19,927 nucleotides of DNA from DATJFH01 sp035495815 (GTDB lineage: Bacteria > Acidobacteriota > Terriglobia > Bryobacterales > Bryobacteraceae), in NCBI GenBank assembly GCA_035495815.1, contig DATJFH010000384.1, forward strand, positions 1-19,927, read 5' to 3'. Below, piece by piece: positions 7,258 to 15,382 of this stretch. Below the pieces are notes generated by a model. That model saw only the letters and a list, made by a program, of their open reading frames with translations, was not told where the DNA came from and did no database searches. The translations under genes and the position numbers were made by a program. Numbering within the stretch: position 1 is the stretch's first letter; the number at the start of each line of letters is the position of its first letter.

Positions 7258-8624
7258 AGCGCGCCCCGCGTCCGGATATAGAGGCGGCCTCCGTCGATGG
7301 CCGGAGTCGCATAGACTTCGTCATCCAGTTCGTGCGTCGCCAGGATCTCCTGCCTGCCGCCCGCTTTGAGCACGGTCACGACCCCGCTCTGGCTCGCCAG
7401 GTAGATTTTGCCCCCGGCCGCCACCGGCGACGCGTAGTAATGATCGATCGCCCCTCGCATGCGCGTCTGCGCCAGGACGGCGCCGGTTTCCGGATTCAAT
7501 GTCGTGAGCACGCCGCCGTCGTTGATCATGTACAGCACGCTCCTGTACAGCAGCAGCGAGGGAAGCTGCGGTATCGACCGCTGATACTTCCAGCGCAGCT
7601 GCTTGCCGGTGAGGTCGCCGCGCCCGCCAAGGCGGAACGCCAGCAGCCCGTTCTCCGCAGCCATCGTGGACTGGTAGATAAGCCACTCGCCGCGGTCGAG
7701 CGCGCCGTCCAGGTCGAGGTCCAGAAACTGGAAGTAGCGCTTCGCTTTTTGGTCCGTGATTTCGGCTCTCGTCAGCTTGCCGTCATGGTTCGCGTCGCCG
7801 GCTGCCAGGACCTCGTCGAACGGCGGGACCTTCACCTGCCGGCCGGGGTCGTTCTCCGGCGTGTTGTAGCCGCTGATGTAGACGGTGTCGCCGAAGACCA
7901 GCGGAACCGATTTCATCTCGCTGGGTAGCCCGTCGATCCACCACAGCTTCTCGCCGGTCGCGGCTGAATAGGAGGTGAGCCGGAAAGAGCCCGGCGCCAG
8001 GACCTGCATCCCGCCCGACGGCGGCTGATAGAGCGAGGGTGTCGAATGGCCGCTCACGGCCTCCGGACGAGCCGTTTTCCAAAGCACGCGGCCGTCCTCC
8101 CGGCTCAGGGCGATAATGAACGACCCGACACCCTGGTCGCACACCAGGATCACTCTGTCGCCCGTGACGATCGGCGAGGCGCCCATCCCGTATGCGTTGC
8201 GAAAGGGACCGAGCGGCGTGCGCCAGCGCTCGCGCCCGTCCTGTGTGTAGGCGATCAGGCCGTAGTCGCCGAAGAAGACGTAGACGCTGTCTCCATCGAT
8301 CGCCGGACTCGGAGACGCCGCCGTGTTGCGCTTGTCGAGCGCCTCGGCGCGGCTGCGCGGCGCTTCCCGGCGCCAGACGACTTTGCCGGCGCCACGGTCT
8401 ATCGCGTACGTGTAGAGCTTCTCGCCGTCCAGCGCCGTGAGGAAGATGCTCGTCGAGGACAGTACCGGCGACGAATGGCCGGGCGGAAGCGCCAGTTTCC
8501 AGATCAGGCTCTTCTGAAGGTCGGAAGGCGCGCCGGACTCCGCGGCCACGCCGCCGCCGTTCGGTCCGCGGAAGCGAGGCCACTCCCCCGCCAGCAGGGC
8601 GGCGATCAAAACGAGCGTGCTCAT
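7239..8624 (-). CDS. Exported PQQ-like beta-propeller protein with two EF-hands
   Basis: A 461-aa protein. The start MSTLVLIAALLAGEW is a short signal-like sequence, followed by WPRFRGPNGGG, the usual opening of PQQ-like propellers of the BamB/dehydrogenase type. Blades are marked by repeats such as LTALDGEKLYTYAIDRGAGKV, SREDGRVLWKT, AATGEKLWWIDG, NPETGAVLAQ and PAIDGGRLYIRT. Inserted at about 277-313 are two EF-hand loops: D277-N279-D281-G-E288, and D302-D304-D306-G-D310-E313. The frame is open further upstream, inside mutS2, but ATG 8624 is preferred: it creates a 4-nt ATGA overlap with the mutS2 stop and places the signal peptide at the N-terminus. No full PQQ-dehydrogenase catalytic set is evident, so an enzyme activity is not claimed. 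A calcium-stabilised structural or binding role is inferred. It is last in the minus-strand run and overlaps the cytochrome gene tail-to-tail by 19 nt. Confidence 0.9.
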   Translation of the reverse strand: MSTLVLIAALLAGEWPRFRGPNGGGVAAESGAPSDLQKSLIWKLALPPGHSSPVLSSTSIFLTALDGEKLYTYAIDRGAGKVVWRREAPRSRAEALDKRNTAASPSPAIDGDSVYVFFGDYGLIAYTQDGRERWRTPLGPFRNAYGMGASPIVTGDRVILVCDQGVGSFIIALSREDGRVLWKTARPEAVSGHSTPSLYQPPSGGMQVLAPGSFRLTSYSAATGEKLWWIDGLPSEMKSVPLVFGDTVYISGYNTPENDPGRQVKVPPFDEVLAAGDANHDGKLTRAEITDQKAKRYFQFLDLDLDGALDRGEWLIYQSTMAAENGLLAFRLGGRGDLTGKQLRWKYQRSIPQLPSLLLYRSVLYMINDGGVLTTLNPETGAVLAQTRMRGAIDHYYASPVAAGGKIYLASQSGVVTVLKAGGRQEILATHELDDEVYATPAIDGGRLYIRTRGALYCFGE

Positions 8625-11023
8625 TCCTTCAGTTCGACGATGGTCGCGCCGGCCCCGCCCTCGTTCTGCGGCGCCTGATAGTACTTCTCCACGTGCGGGC
8701 TGGATTTCAACAGCTCCCAAATGGTTTTCCGCAAGATCCCCATGCCATGCCCGTGCACGATGCGGACGCGGCTGGCGGTAGCCATCACGGCCGAGTCGAG
8801 GAATTTCTCCACGCGGTCGCGCGCTTCTTCGGCGTGCTCGCCGATGACGTTGATCTCCTGGAACGACGGCCGCAGCTGCGGCGCGGGCTGGAAGGAGACA
8901 TTCCTGGGAAGCTTGCGCGATTCGCCGGCCGCTGGCAGCACTTCGAGCACATCGTCGATCGAGACCTGCATCTTCATGAAGCCGGCCTCCACTTCGAGGC
9001 GGTCCTCTCCCAGCTTGCGCCGGACGCGAGCCGGCTCGCTGACGCCCTTGAGAAGCACCCTGGCCCCCTCCTCGATCCGGGGAGGCGGCTCCGCCGGTGT
9101 TCCCGCGGCCACGGCCAGAACCGTGTTCTGGAACTCCTCTTTCAGCTCGCGCTTCACCTTCGCCACTCCGCGCGCAGCCTGATCGGCGGCCTTCCTCTGC
9201 TCGGCGGTCAGTTTGATGCGCTCGATGGTCTCGCGCGAATCGGCCTCGAACTTCTCCAGCACCAGGTCGCAGCGGCGCTCGAGCTCTTTCAGCTTGGCCG
9301 CTTCGCGCTTCTCCCAATCCCGCGCCAGCGCCTTCTCCTGCGCGGCCAGCTCGTCCACTTTGACCCGCAGCGTCCGCTCCAGCTCCGCGGTGGTTTCGAG
9401 GCGCCGGTGGAGCTCGCTCAGGAACGCCGCCAGATCCTGCTCCCTGGAGCCCATCGACCGCCGGGCGCAGTCCATGATGTGGGCCGGCATGCCGAGCCGC
9501 ATGGCGATGTCGAGACCCGCGGATTTGCCCGGGGCTCCGGTGCGCAGATGATAGGTCGGCTCGAGCGTCTGCTCGTCAAAGCCCATCGAGGCGTTCAGCA
9601 CCCCGCCTGTATTCGCGCCGTAAACCTTCAGCGCCAGCAGGTGAGTCGAGATCAGGGTGAACGCCCCCGCTCCGCGGAAGTGATCGACTATAGCCACGCC
9701 GAGCGCCCCGCCTTCCTCCGGATCGGTGGCGGCGCCCAGCTCGTCGAGCAGAACCAGTGAATCGGGCGTGACGGCGAGCGCCATGTCGCGAATCCGCGAG
9801 ATGTGGGAAGAGAACGTGCTCAGGCTCTCCTGTATGGACTGGTTGTCGCCGATGTCGGCCAGCACCTGCTCGAAGATGGGGAACTCCGCATCCTGGCAGG
9901 GGACCGGCAGGGCGGAATGCGCCATCAGCGTCAGCAGGCCGACCGTTTTCAGCGTCACCGTCTTGCCGCCCGTATTCGGGCCGCTGATGAGCAGTGTGCG
10001 GCAGTTCGCATCGAGCTCCAGGGAGATGGGCACGACTTCCCTGCGCTGCCGCCGCAGCACGTCCTGCAGCAGCGGGTGCCTTGCCTCCCGCAGCAGGAGC
10101 CTCTCGCCGAAGCGTGGAATCCTGGCGTCGAACTCCACGGCGAAGCGCGCCTTGGCGAACAGAAGCTCCAGCTCGCCCATCGTGCCCAGGGTTGCGCGGA
10201 TGGAATCGGCATAGCCGCGCAGCCGCTCGGTGATCTCGCGCAGGATGCGGTGCGTTTCGCGCATCTCCTCTTCCGTGAGCCGGACCAGGTCGTTGTTGAG
10301 GTCGATCGTTTCGAGCGGTTCTACGAACAGGGTGTGGCCGCTGGAACTTGCGCCGTGTATGACGCCGTCGATCTTGCGGCGCTGCCCGGAGATCACCGGC
10401 ACCACGAAGCGCTCGTTGCGGATGGTGACGATCTCCTCCTGCAGGACGCCCTCTTCCCTGTGCGCGCGCAGAAAGCGCTCGAGGGAATCGTGGATGGATT
10501 TCTTCTGCTTTTCGATCTCCCGGCGCAAGCGGGACAGCGCCACGCTGGCGCTGTCGGCCACCGAGCCGTCCGGCAGAACCTTCCCCGAAATCTCGCGGAG
10601 AACGGTGCGGAATTCGCCAAGCTGCAGCGCGCGGCGTCCGAGGCGGGGGAACCTTTCCGTTACCGCCGCTAGAATCGACTTGAAATCGGCGGCGCGGTCG
10701 AGCAGCGCGATCAGATCGAATATTTCGCGGGGTTCGAGGCTGGCGCCCTCGATGCGCAGCTTTTCGGCCGCCAGGCGCAGGTCGGAGATTCCCGAGAAAT
10801 CCAGACGTATGGCCGCCCCACGCTGCGCCGTCTTCGGCTGGGCTGCGGACTTCACGTATTGAATCGCTTCGTCCACCTCGGCCAGAGTTTCGGTAAGATG
10901 CTCCCGGCCGCTCGACGGCGCCACGAGCTCCAACTGAGCGCGGCCGAGCGGGCTGGCGACGAACCGTCCGATCAGCTCCCGGAGCGCGTCGAATTCAAGC
11001 AGATCCGCGCTGGTGGTTTTCAT
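8621..11023 (-). CDS. mutS2: MutS2 family ATPase with Smr domain
   Basis: An 800-aa protein, the usual MutS2 length and domain order. The MutS core/lever region lies at about 1-330. Walker A is GPNTGGKT at 348-355, the segment with QSIQESLSTFSSHI follows at about 395-408, Walker B is LVLLDE at 423-428, and STH is at 459-461. A charged coiled coil runs from about 530 to 635, a linker with a KOW-like strand region (VLLKGVSEPARVRR) from about 650 to 695, and an Smr domain from about 722 to 800 with HGHGMG at 757-762. MutS2 binds branched DNA, suppresses homologous recombination, and in some bacteria rescues collided ribosomes. The Smr motif normally written LDxxG reads INVIG here, with N725 at the Asp position. 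ATG 11023 has AAGG upstream and lies 3 nt after the Nudix stop. Its TGA overlaps the next start by 4 nt. Confidence 0.96.
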   Translation of the reverse strand: MKTTSADLLEFDALRELIGRFVASPLGRAQLELVAPSSGREHLTETLAEVDEAIQYVKSAAQPKTAQRGAAIRLDFSGISDLRLAAEKLRIEGASLEPREIFDLIALLDRAADFKSILAAVTERFPRLGRRALQLGEFRTVLREISGKVLPDGSVADSASVALSRLRREIEKQKKSIHDSLERFLRAHREEGVLQEEIVTIRNERFVVPVISGQRRKIDGVIHGASSSGHTLFVEPLETIDLNNDLVRLTEEEMRETHRILREITERLRGYADSIRATLGTMGELELLFAKARFAVEFDARIPRFGERLLLREARHPLLQDVLRRQRREVVPISLELDANCRTLLISGPNTGGKTVTLKTVGLLTLMAHSALPVPCQDAEFPIFEQVLADIGDNQSIQESLSTFSSHISRIRDMALAVTPDSLVLLDELGAATDPEEGGALGVAIVDHFRGAGAFTLISTHLLALKVYGANTGGVLNASMGFDEQTLEPTYHLRTGAPGKSAGLDIAMRLGMPAHIMDCARRSMGSREQDLAAFLSELHRRLETTAELERTLRVKVDELAAQEKALARDWEKREAAKLKELERRCDLVLEKFEADSRETIERIKLTAEQRKAADQAARGVAKVKRELKEEFQNTVLAVAAGTPAEPPPRIEEGARVLLKGVSEPARVRRKLGEDRLEVEAGFMKMQVSIDDVLEVLPAAGESRKLPRNVSFQPAPQLRPSFQEINVIGEHAEEARDRVEKFLDSAVMATASRVRIVHGHGMGILRKTIWELLKSSPHVEKYYQAPQNEGGAGATIVELKE

Positions 11024-11026
11024 GGA

Positions 11027-11485
11027 TTACTGCCTTGCGGGGCGGACCAGAAGGTCCGCCGCGACATCGAAAGCCTTCTCGATCACCGGGACCGAGCCCT
11101 CCGTGATCCGGTATTCCCCCAGGCGCTCCCGCTCCACCCAGCAGGCTTCGCTCACGTCGTCCCCGGCCTCGAGAGTTCCTCCAGTCACGCGGCAGAGATA
11201 ATCGATCAGGACGTAATGATACTCGGCTGCTCCGGACGCGTCCCGCATGATCCGCTCGAAAATCTCCACCACGGACAGCGTCTCGATCTCGAGCCCGGTC
11301 TCCTCCCGCATCTCGCGGCGCAATCCCTCCACCAGTGTTTCGCCTACCTCCAGAACACCGCCGGGCAGGGACCAGAAACCCTTCAACGGCTCCCGCCCAC
11401 GCTTTACCAGAAGCACGCGTCCGGACTCAATCACGATGGCGCCGATTCCAAGAATCGGCCTTTCCGGGTAGGATCGCCTGGACAT
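11027..11485 (-). CDS. Nudix hydrolase
   Basis: A 152-aa single-domain protein with a perfect Nudix box, G-x5-E-x7-REUxEExGU, from G43 to L65 (ending REMREETGL). The preceding LLVKRG...GFWSLPGG matches the canonical strand and loop. Nudix enzymes hydrolyse a nucleoside diphosphate linked to another group; ADP-ribose, NADH, 8-oxo-dGTP and dinucleoside polyphosphates are all possible. The FWSLPGG and REEP-like features fit the ADP-ribose pyrophosphatase or MutT-like group, but substrate cannot be told from sequence alone. No signal peptide is seen, so it should be cytoplasmic. It sits 6 nt after the SMP-30-like gene and 3 nt before mutS2, consistent with co-transcription. The ATG at 11485 is chosen as the start because it fits this spacing and gives a normal domain length. 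Confidence 0.94.
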   Translation of the reverse strand: MSRRSYPERPILGIGAIVIESGRVLLVKRGREPLKGFWSLPGGVLEVGETLVEGLRREMREETGLEIETLSVVEIFERIMRDASGAAEYHYVLIDYLCRVTGGTLEAGDDVSEACWVERERLGEYRITEGSVPVIEKAFDVAADLLVRPARQ

Positions 11486-11491
11486 TCTCGT

Positions 11492-12358
11492 TCAGTATTG
11501 AACGGATCCCTTGACTCCCAGGCGCACGCGATAGAGCGACGTCCGGGCCGTGATGTAGAGGGTCTGAAAATCCGGATCGCCGAAGGCGCAATTGGCCGGC
11601 GTCTCGGAAAGTTCGATCACGTGCAGCAGCTTGCCTTCCGGCGTAAAGACGGCCACTCCCTTGGCCGTCACGTACAGGTTGCCCTTCTCATCGACCCGCA
11701 TGCCGTCCGGCACGCCTTCGATTTGGGCAACCAGCACCCGCTCGTTCGACGCGTTCCCCTCCCGGTCGACGTCGTACGCCCGCACGTTCCGGTCATCCGA
11801 GTTGGCGACATACAGGATGCGGCCGTTCGGCGACAGCGCGATGCCGTTCGGCCGTCCGGCGGGTTTCGCCAGCAGGCTCAGCACTCCCTTGGGAGTGATG
11901 TGATACACGCCGTAGAAATCCAGCTCCCGCGTGTCCGCCTGCTCCCCGAAAGCGGGGTCGGTGAAGTAAATGTGCCCGTCTTTCCGCACTACGATGTCGT
12001 TCGGCGCGTTCAAGCGCTTGCCGTCCCACCTTTCGGCCAGCACTTCCATCTTGCCCTTTTTGTCCATACGGACCACGCGGCGTGTCTTGCTTTCGCAGGT
12101 GTAAAGCCGCCCCTGAGCGTCGTAGGTGGATCCGTTCGCGCCGTTCGAGTTGTCGCGAAAAACAACGGAGCGCTCTCCCGGAGTGAGTTTCCGGATCTGG
12201 TTGTTCGGCACGTCGCTGAACAGGAGGAAGCCCTCGCGGGACCAGACCGGGCCTTCCGTGAAGCGGAACCCGGCGTCTACCTTGTCGATGGAAATCTTGG
12301 AAAAATCCTGCCCGAAGGCCGATACCGCCAGCCAGACGAGTGCAGCCCCGGCTTTCAC
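11492..12358 (-). CDS. Exported SMP-30/gluconolactonase-like six-bladed propeller
   Basis: A 288-aa SMP-30/gluconolactonase/LRE-like protein. The start is GTG, overlapping the BON gene stop by 4 nt (12355-12358), and opens a signal peptide (VKAGAALVWLAVSAFGQ as encoded, initiating Met). Expected divalent-metal ligands are visible: E35 in FTEGPVW, N120 in NAPNDIVV, and D218 in GVPDGMRVD; N171 in RPNGIALSPNGR also fits. The pattern of YFTDPAFGEQ and LYVANSDDRNVRAYDVD is typical of the family. These enzymes hydrolyse sugar or other lactones; the secreted bacterial form may process aldonolactones in the periplasm. The actual substrate is unknown. A sugar-lactone enzyme following era and a BON protein is functionally unexpected, though the gap-free spacing points to shared transcription. 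The end is close to the Nudix start (6 nt). Confidence 0.92.
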   Translation of the reverse strand: MKAGAALVWLAVSAFGQDFSKISIDKVDAGFRFTEGPVWSREGFLLFSDVPNNQIRKLTPGERSVVFRDNSNGANGSTYDAQGRLYTCESKTRRVVRMDKKGKMEVLAERWDGKRLNAPNDIVVRKDGHIYFTDPAFGEQADTRELDFYGVYHITPKGVLSLLAKPAGRPNGIALSPNGRILYVANSDDRNVRAYDVDREGNASNERVLVAQIEGVPDGMRVDEKGNLYVTAKGVAVFTPEGKLLHVIELSETPANCAFGDPDFQTLYITARTSLYRVRLGVKGSVQY

Positions 12359-12657
12359 TTCTTGACTTCCCGCTGGACGACTTTCAACTCGTTAGTCACC
12401 GATTTGACGCCGGACACCTTTTTGGCCAGCTTTGTCGCCCGGTCCTTCTGCTTCTGCTCATCCACCGTGCCGGTCAGGGTCACGGACCCCTGCTTCACGT
12501 CCACCTGCAGGGCGCCGCCCTTGACGATGGGATCGCTGGCCAGCTTTCGCCGCACATTGTCATAGATCGAATCGTCGGTAACGTTCTTGTCGGCGGCTAC
12601 CGCCAGCCCGAAAAACGTCAGCGCGAGCAGAGCGCAAATCAGTACTTTAAGATTCAT
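12355..12657 (-). CDS. Small exported BON-domain protein
   Basis: A 100-aa protein with a clear signal peptide, MNLKVLICALLALTFFGLAVA, and one BON domain at about 30-95. The pattern runs DDSIYDNVRRKLASDP, then LQVDVKQGSVTLTGTVDEQKQKD, then KKVSGVKSVTNELKVV. BON domains occur in OsmY, secretins and channel-associated proteins and are thought to bind phospholipid surfaces. A single-domain exported form should be periplasmic, possibly osmotic or envelope stress related by analogy with OsmY, which has two BON domains. Its start lies inside the end of era (11-nt overlap, 12647-12657), and its TGA overlaps the GTG of the SMP-30-like gene by 4 nt. Both junctions suggest translational coupling. The specific function is unknown. 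Confidence 0.92.
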   Translation of the reverse strand: MNLKVLICALLALTFFGLAVAADKNVTDDSIYDNVRRKLASDPIVKGGALQVDVKQGSVTLTGTVDEQKQKDRATKLAKKVSGVKSVTNELKVVQREVKK

Positions 12658-13573
12658 CTGTACCGGCCATTGTACGCCAGTCCAGGCTGTTCAGAAACGC
12701 TTTGTTCTCCCGCCACCGCGGCTCAGCCCGAACGTGCATTTCGAGAAAAATTTTCTTGTCGAACAGCTTCTCCATTTCTTCCCGGGCCTGCATCCCCACC
12801 GTCTTCAGCATAGCGCCCTTCGCGCCGATGAGAATGCCTTTCTGACCCTCTTTCTCCACGTAGATGGTGGCCAGAATCCGGGTGATTGCCGGCTTCTCTT
12901 CCCAAAGGTCGATCAGCACGGCAACCGAGTGGGGTACCTCCTCCCGGGTGGCGCGCAGGATTTTTTCCCGAATCAGCTCCGCCGCCAGAAACCGCTCCGG
13001 CTGGTCGGTAATATGATCCGGCGGGAAGTACGCCGGACCTTCCGGCAGCCGCGACAGGACGGCGTCCAGCATTTCATCCAGGCCGGTCGTTTTGCGCGCT
13101 GAAACGGGAAAGTATTCCGCGAAATCGTGAACTTTCCGGTAGCGCTCGATGAGAGGAAGCAGCGATGATTTATCCTTGAGCAGGTCGATCTTGTTGAGCG
13201 CCAGGAACGCCGGCGTCCGGGACTTCTTGACCATGTCGAGCGCCTCCCGGTCGGAGGTGGTGAAGGGAGCGGTGGCGTCGGCGACGTAGAGGAGCAGATC
13301 ACGCTCGTCGAGCGCCTCGCGGACGCTGGCCATCATGCGCTTGTTAAGGCCGGAGTGGGCCTTGTGGATTCCCGGCGTGTCGAGGAAGACCACCTGCCCC
13401 CGCGGCGCCGTGAGCACGCCCTGAATGCCGGTGCGCGTGGTCTGCGGCTTGTCCGACACGATGGCGATCTTGGTTCCGATCAGCGCATTCATCAGCGTCG
13501 ACTTGCCCACGTTGGGGCGGCCGAGGATGGAAACGAAGCCCGAAACGAAAGTATCTGTTTTTGTTTCGGTCAT
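12647..13573 (-). CDS. era: GTPase Era
   Basis: Era is an essential GTPase that binds the 3' end of 16S rRNA through its KH domain and helps 30S maturation. From ATG 13573 the product is 308 aa, normal for Era. Visible motifs: G1 GRPNVGKS (18-25), the switch TTRTGIQG after it, G3 DTPG, G4 NKID (127-130), and G5 SA (158-159). The C-terminal KH domain has the GILIGAKGAMLKTVG segment with GxxG at 250-253. The frame extends 8 codons upstream to a TTG at 13597, but that codon has no Shine-Dalgarno, while GGACGG lies just before ATG 13573, so the ATG is preferred. It is separated from the CorC-type gene by 97 nt, the only sizeable gap in the run, which could hold a secondary promoter. YbeY, also involved in 16S maturation, is encoded two genes upstream. 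Confidence 0.96.
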   Translation of the reverse strand: MTETKTDTFVSGFVSILGRPNVGKSTLMNALIGTKIAIVSDKPQTTRTGIQGVLTAPRGQVVFLDTPGIHKAHSGLNKRMMASVREALDERDLLLYVADATAPFTTSDREALDMVKKSRTPAFLALNKIDLLKDKSSLLPLIERYRKVHDFAEYFPVSARKTTGLDEMLDAVLSRLPEGPAYFPPDHITDQPERFLAAELIREKILRATREEVPHSVAVLIDLWEEKPAITRILATIYVEKEGQKGILIGAKGAMLKTVGMQAREEMEKLFDKKIFLEMHVRAEPRWRENKAFLNSLDWRTMAGTDES

Positions 13574-13670
13574 TTTACCGTCCGCCGGGCTTTCCAAAAT
13601 GCGTCTGTCACCAAGACCATGATAGCCCGATCAGCCGCGGCCGCCGGTCCGGCCGGCATCATGATGGTGT

Positions 13671-14933
13671 TCAAGCCGGCTGGTTCCTCACGGCTTTCCG
13701 CAGTCGCACCTGCTCTACTCTCAGATCGTTGCCGGCGACCACTTCGGCGTGGATTCCGTCCCGCTCGATGGTCTCGCCGGCCACCGGAACGCGGCCGAGC
13801 CACTCGCTGAGCAGTCCCCCGATGGTGGTGGACTCGGTTTCCTCGGACGGGCGGAAGTCGAACAGGTCGTGCAGCCGGGACACATCGAAGCTGCCGGAGA
13901 CCAGCACGGATCCGTCCTCCATCGTGGTTACGTCCGACCCGGGTTCGTGCTCGTCCCGTATCTCGCCCACGATGACTTCCACCAGGTCCTCCATCGTCGC
14001 CAGTCCGGCGGTATTCCCGTACTCGTCGACCACGATCACCATGTGGGTGCTGTCCTGCTGCATCTCCCGCATCAGGTCCCGGACGGGTTTGGTTTCCGGT
14101 ACAAACCGGATCGGCCGCACCAGCGATTGCACGGTCCGCCCCGACCGGCTTTCGTAATCCAGCTCGAAAACGTCGCGCACGTGAACGAACCCGACGACCT
14201 CATCGATGGACTCGCCGTAAACCGGTATGCGCGAGTACTGCTCGTGAATCACGAGCTTCCGCAAATCCTCGAGCGAGCTGCTGGCCGCCATCGCCACGAT
14301 GTTGGGGCGCGGAGTCATCACCTCTCTTACCGTGGTGTCGCCGAACTCGACTACCGATTGGATCAATTTGCGGTCGTCTTCCTGGATCAGCCCCTCCTCG
14401 GCGCCGGCCGAGATCAGCGCTTCAATGTTTTCGGCCGAGGTCGGCGTCTCTTCTCCGCCCGGCGCTTCCACATCCTTGCCAAGCACGGAATCGAGCAGGG
14501 ACAACATGAAAACCAGCGGCCGGACGGCCAGCGCCGACGTCTTGAGGAGCGGCGTGAACGGTATCAGCCACTCGCCCGCGGTCCGGCGGTAGAGGATATG
14601 CGGCACGATGAAGGACGCTATCAGAATCGCGCCCCATGCAGCCAGGGCGGCTTCTGTAAACGCGATCCAGGAGATGGGCTGCCCTTCAGCGGCGCCGTCC
14701 AGGATCAGGATGGCTATCAGCAGCATCAGCGCGTACTTGATTAGTGAGAAGGAGACCACGCCGGTCTCGCTCTTCATGCCGAGCCTTTCCTCCAGCGTTT
14801 CCTTGAAGAACACCAAGGCGGGACAGTCGCGTGTCCGCAGCCGCAGACTTTCCAGGTAGAGCAGCTGAACGAAGCTGATCAGGCACAGCAGCAGCGCCAG
14901 CAATCCGGCCGCGAGCAGCAATCCGAAGATCAT
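13671..14933 (-). CDS. CorC/HlyC-type membrane protein with CBS pair (YbeX/UPF0053-like)
   Basis: A 420-aa protein. Residues 1-27 form a hydrophobic segment (MIFGLLLAAGLLALLLCLIS), with further membrane segments at about 62-79, 92-112 and 130-150, as in CNNM/DUF21-type proteins. A cytoplasmic CBS pair follows: VMTPRPNIVAM at 205-215 begins the first, and VIVVDEYGNTAGLATMEDLV at 299-318 is the classic end of the second. The transporter-associated CorC_HlyC domain occupies about 340-415. The family is linked to magnesium/cobalt efflux or homeostasis; E. coli YbeX is also linked to ribosome metabolism. The frame is open 17 codons further upstream, but ATG 14933 is chosen because it starts the first membrane segment and makes a 4-nt ATGA overlap with the ybeY stop. 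The membrane domain looks somewhat divergent from DUF21, so transport is inferred. Confidence 0.92.
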   Translation of the reverse strand: MIFGLLLAAGLLALLLCLISFVQLLYLESLRLRTRDCPALVFFKETLEERLGMKSETGVVSFSLIKYALMLLIAILILDGAAEGQPISWIAFTEAALAAWGAILIASFIVPHILYRRTAGEWLIPFTPLLKTSALAVRPLVFMLSLLDSVLGKDVEAPGGEETPTSAENIEALISAGAEEGLIQEDDRKLIQSVVEFGDTTVREVMTPRPNIVAMAASSSLEDLRKLVIHEQYSRIPVYGESIDEVVGFVHVRDVFELDYESRSGRTVQSLVRPIRFVPETKPVRDLMREMQQDSTHMVIVVDEYGNTAGLATMEDLVEVIVGEIRDEHEPGSDVTTMEDGSVLVSGSFDVSRLHDLFDFRPSEETESTTIGGLLSEWLGRVPVAGETIERDGIHAEVVAGNDLRVEQVRLRKAVRNQPA

Positions 14934-15373
14934 GTCGTCGACCTGGCGATCAGGCCCGCGGGAAGACCGAGCTTCCGGCGCCATCGGGTCTCGGCCCGCG
15001 CCATCGCCCCGCCGTCCTTCTCGTGGTCCAGGCCTTTCAGATGCAGCAGGCCGTGCAACATCAGGATGCGGATCTCGTCCAGCCGCGAGTGCCCGTATGC
15101 GCGCGCCTGAGCCGCCGCGCGGCCGGCGGAGATTGCCATTTCCCCCAGCCGGGCCCCGCCTTCCGTGGGGAAGGAGAGCACGTCGGTTGCACGATCGTGG
15201 CCGAGGAAGCGGCGATTGAGCCGGCGAAGCTCCCGGTCGTCGGTGATCAGGCAGTGGAAATCGCGGCCGCGCGCCACTCCTTCCCGCAGAAGCCTGGCGA
15301 ACGCGCGCACCTCGCGGCGGCGCAGTCCGCTGGGGACGCGCCGGAAAGACACTAGTTCATCGCTCGAAACCAT
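14930..15373 (-). CDS. ybeY: Endoribonuclease/rRNA maturation factor YbeY
   Basis: A 147-aa UPF0054 protein. The zinc-binding H-x3-H-x5-H motif is H107-GLL-H111-LKGLD-H117, and the conserved TDVLSFP lies at 63-69 with GEMAIS at 77-82. All family-defining residues are present. YbeY is a metal-dependent enzyme needed for 16S rRNA 3'-end maturation and 70S quality control, so it works in the same process as Era, encoded two genes downstream. It sits 9 nt after the phoH-like gene and overlaps the CorC-type gene by 4 nt, reproducing the ybeZ-ybeY-ybeX order known from E. coli. The ATG at 15373 has only a weak GA-rich Shine-Dalgarno; the N-terminal VSFRRVPSGLRRREVRAF fits the family after a few residues. 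Confidence 0.96.
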   Translation of the reverse strand: MVSSDELVSFRRVPSGLRRREVRAFARLLREGVARGRDFHCLITDDRELRRLNRRFLGHDRATDVLSFPTEGGARLGEMAISAGRAAAQARAYGHSRLDEIRILMLHGLLHLKGLDHEKDGGAMARAETRWRRKLGLPAGLIARSTT

Positions 15374-15382
15374 GGCGGTCGC

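Noticed and set aside
6531..7928. 465-codon plus-strand ORF spanning the cytochrome/propeller boundary
   Set aside because: Its first half is an alternate frame of the cytochrome/TPR gene and its second half is antisense to the propeller gene. The Arg/Pro-rich product lacks any domain.
8625..9317. N-terminal extension of the propeller reading frame into mutS2
   Set aside because: The frame stays open for 231 codons upstream of ATG 8624, but that part overlaps the coding sequence of mutS2, is low-complexity, and would bury the signal peptide.
10859..12565. 568-codon plus-strand ORF
   Set aside because: Antisense across the mutS2 start, Nudix, SMP-30-like and BON genes, all of which have recognisable motifs; the product has none.
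13570..13662. 30-codon minus-strand ORF in the CorC-era gap, ending in ATGA overlap with era
   Set aside because: It has no Shine-Dalgarno and an Ala/Pro-rich product without any known pattern. Any ATG followed by A creates such a TGA overlap, so it is weak evidence for a leader.
14934..14984. 17-codon N-terminal extension of the CorC-type gene
   Set aside because: The extension is polar (Arg/Ser-rich) before a hydrophobic first segment and lies inside ybeY; ATG 14933 gives the normal N-terminus and a 4-nt ATGA overlap.
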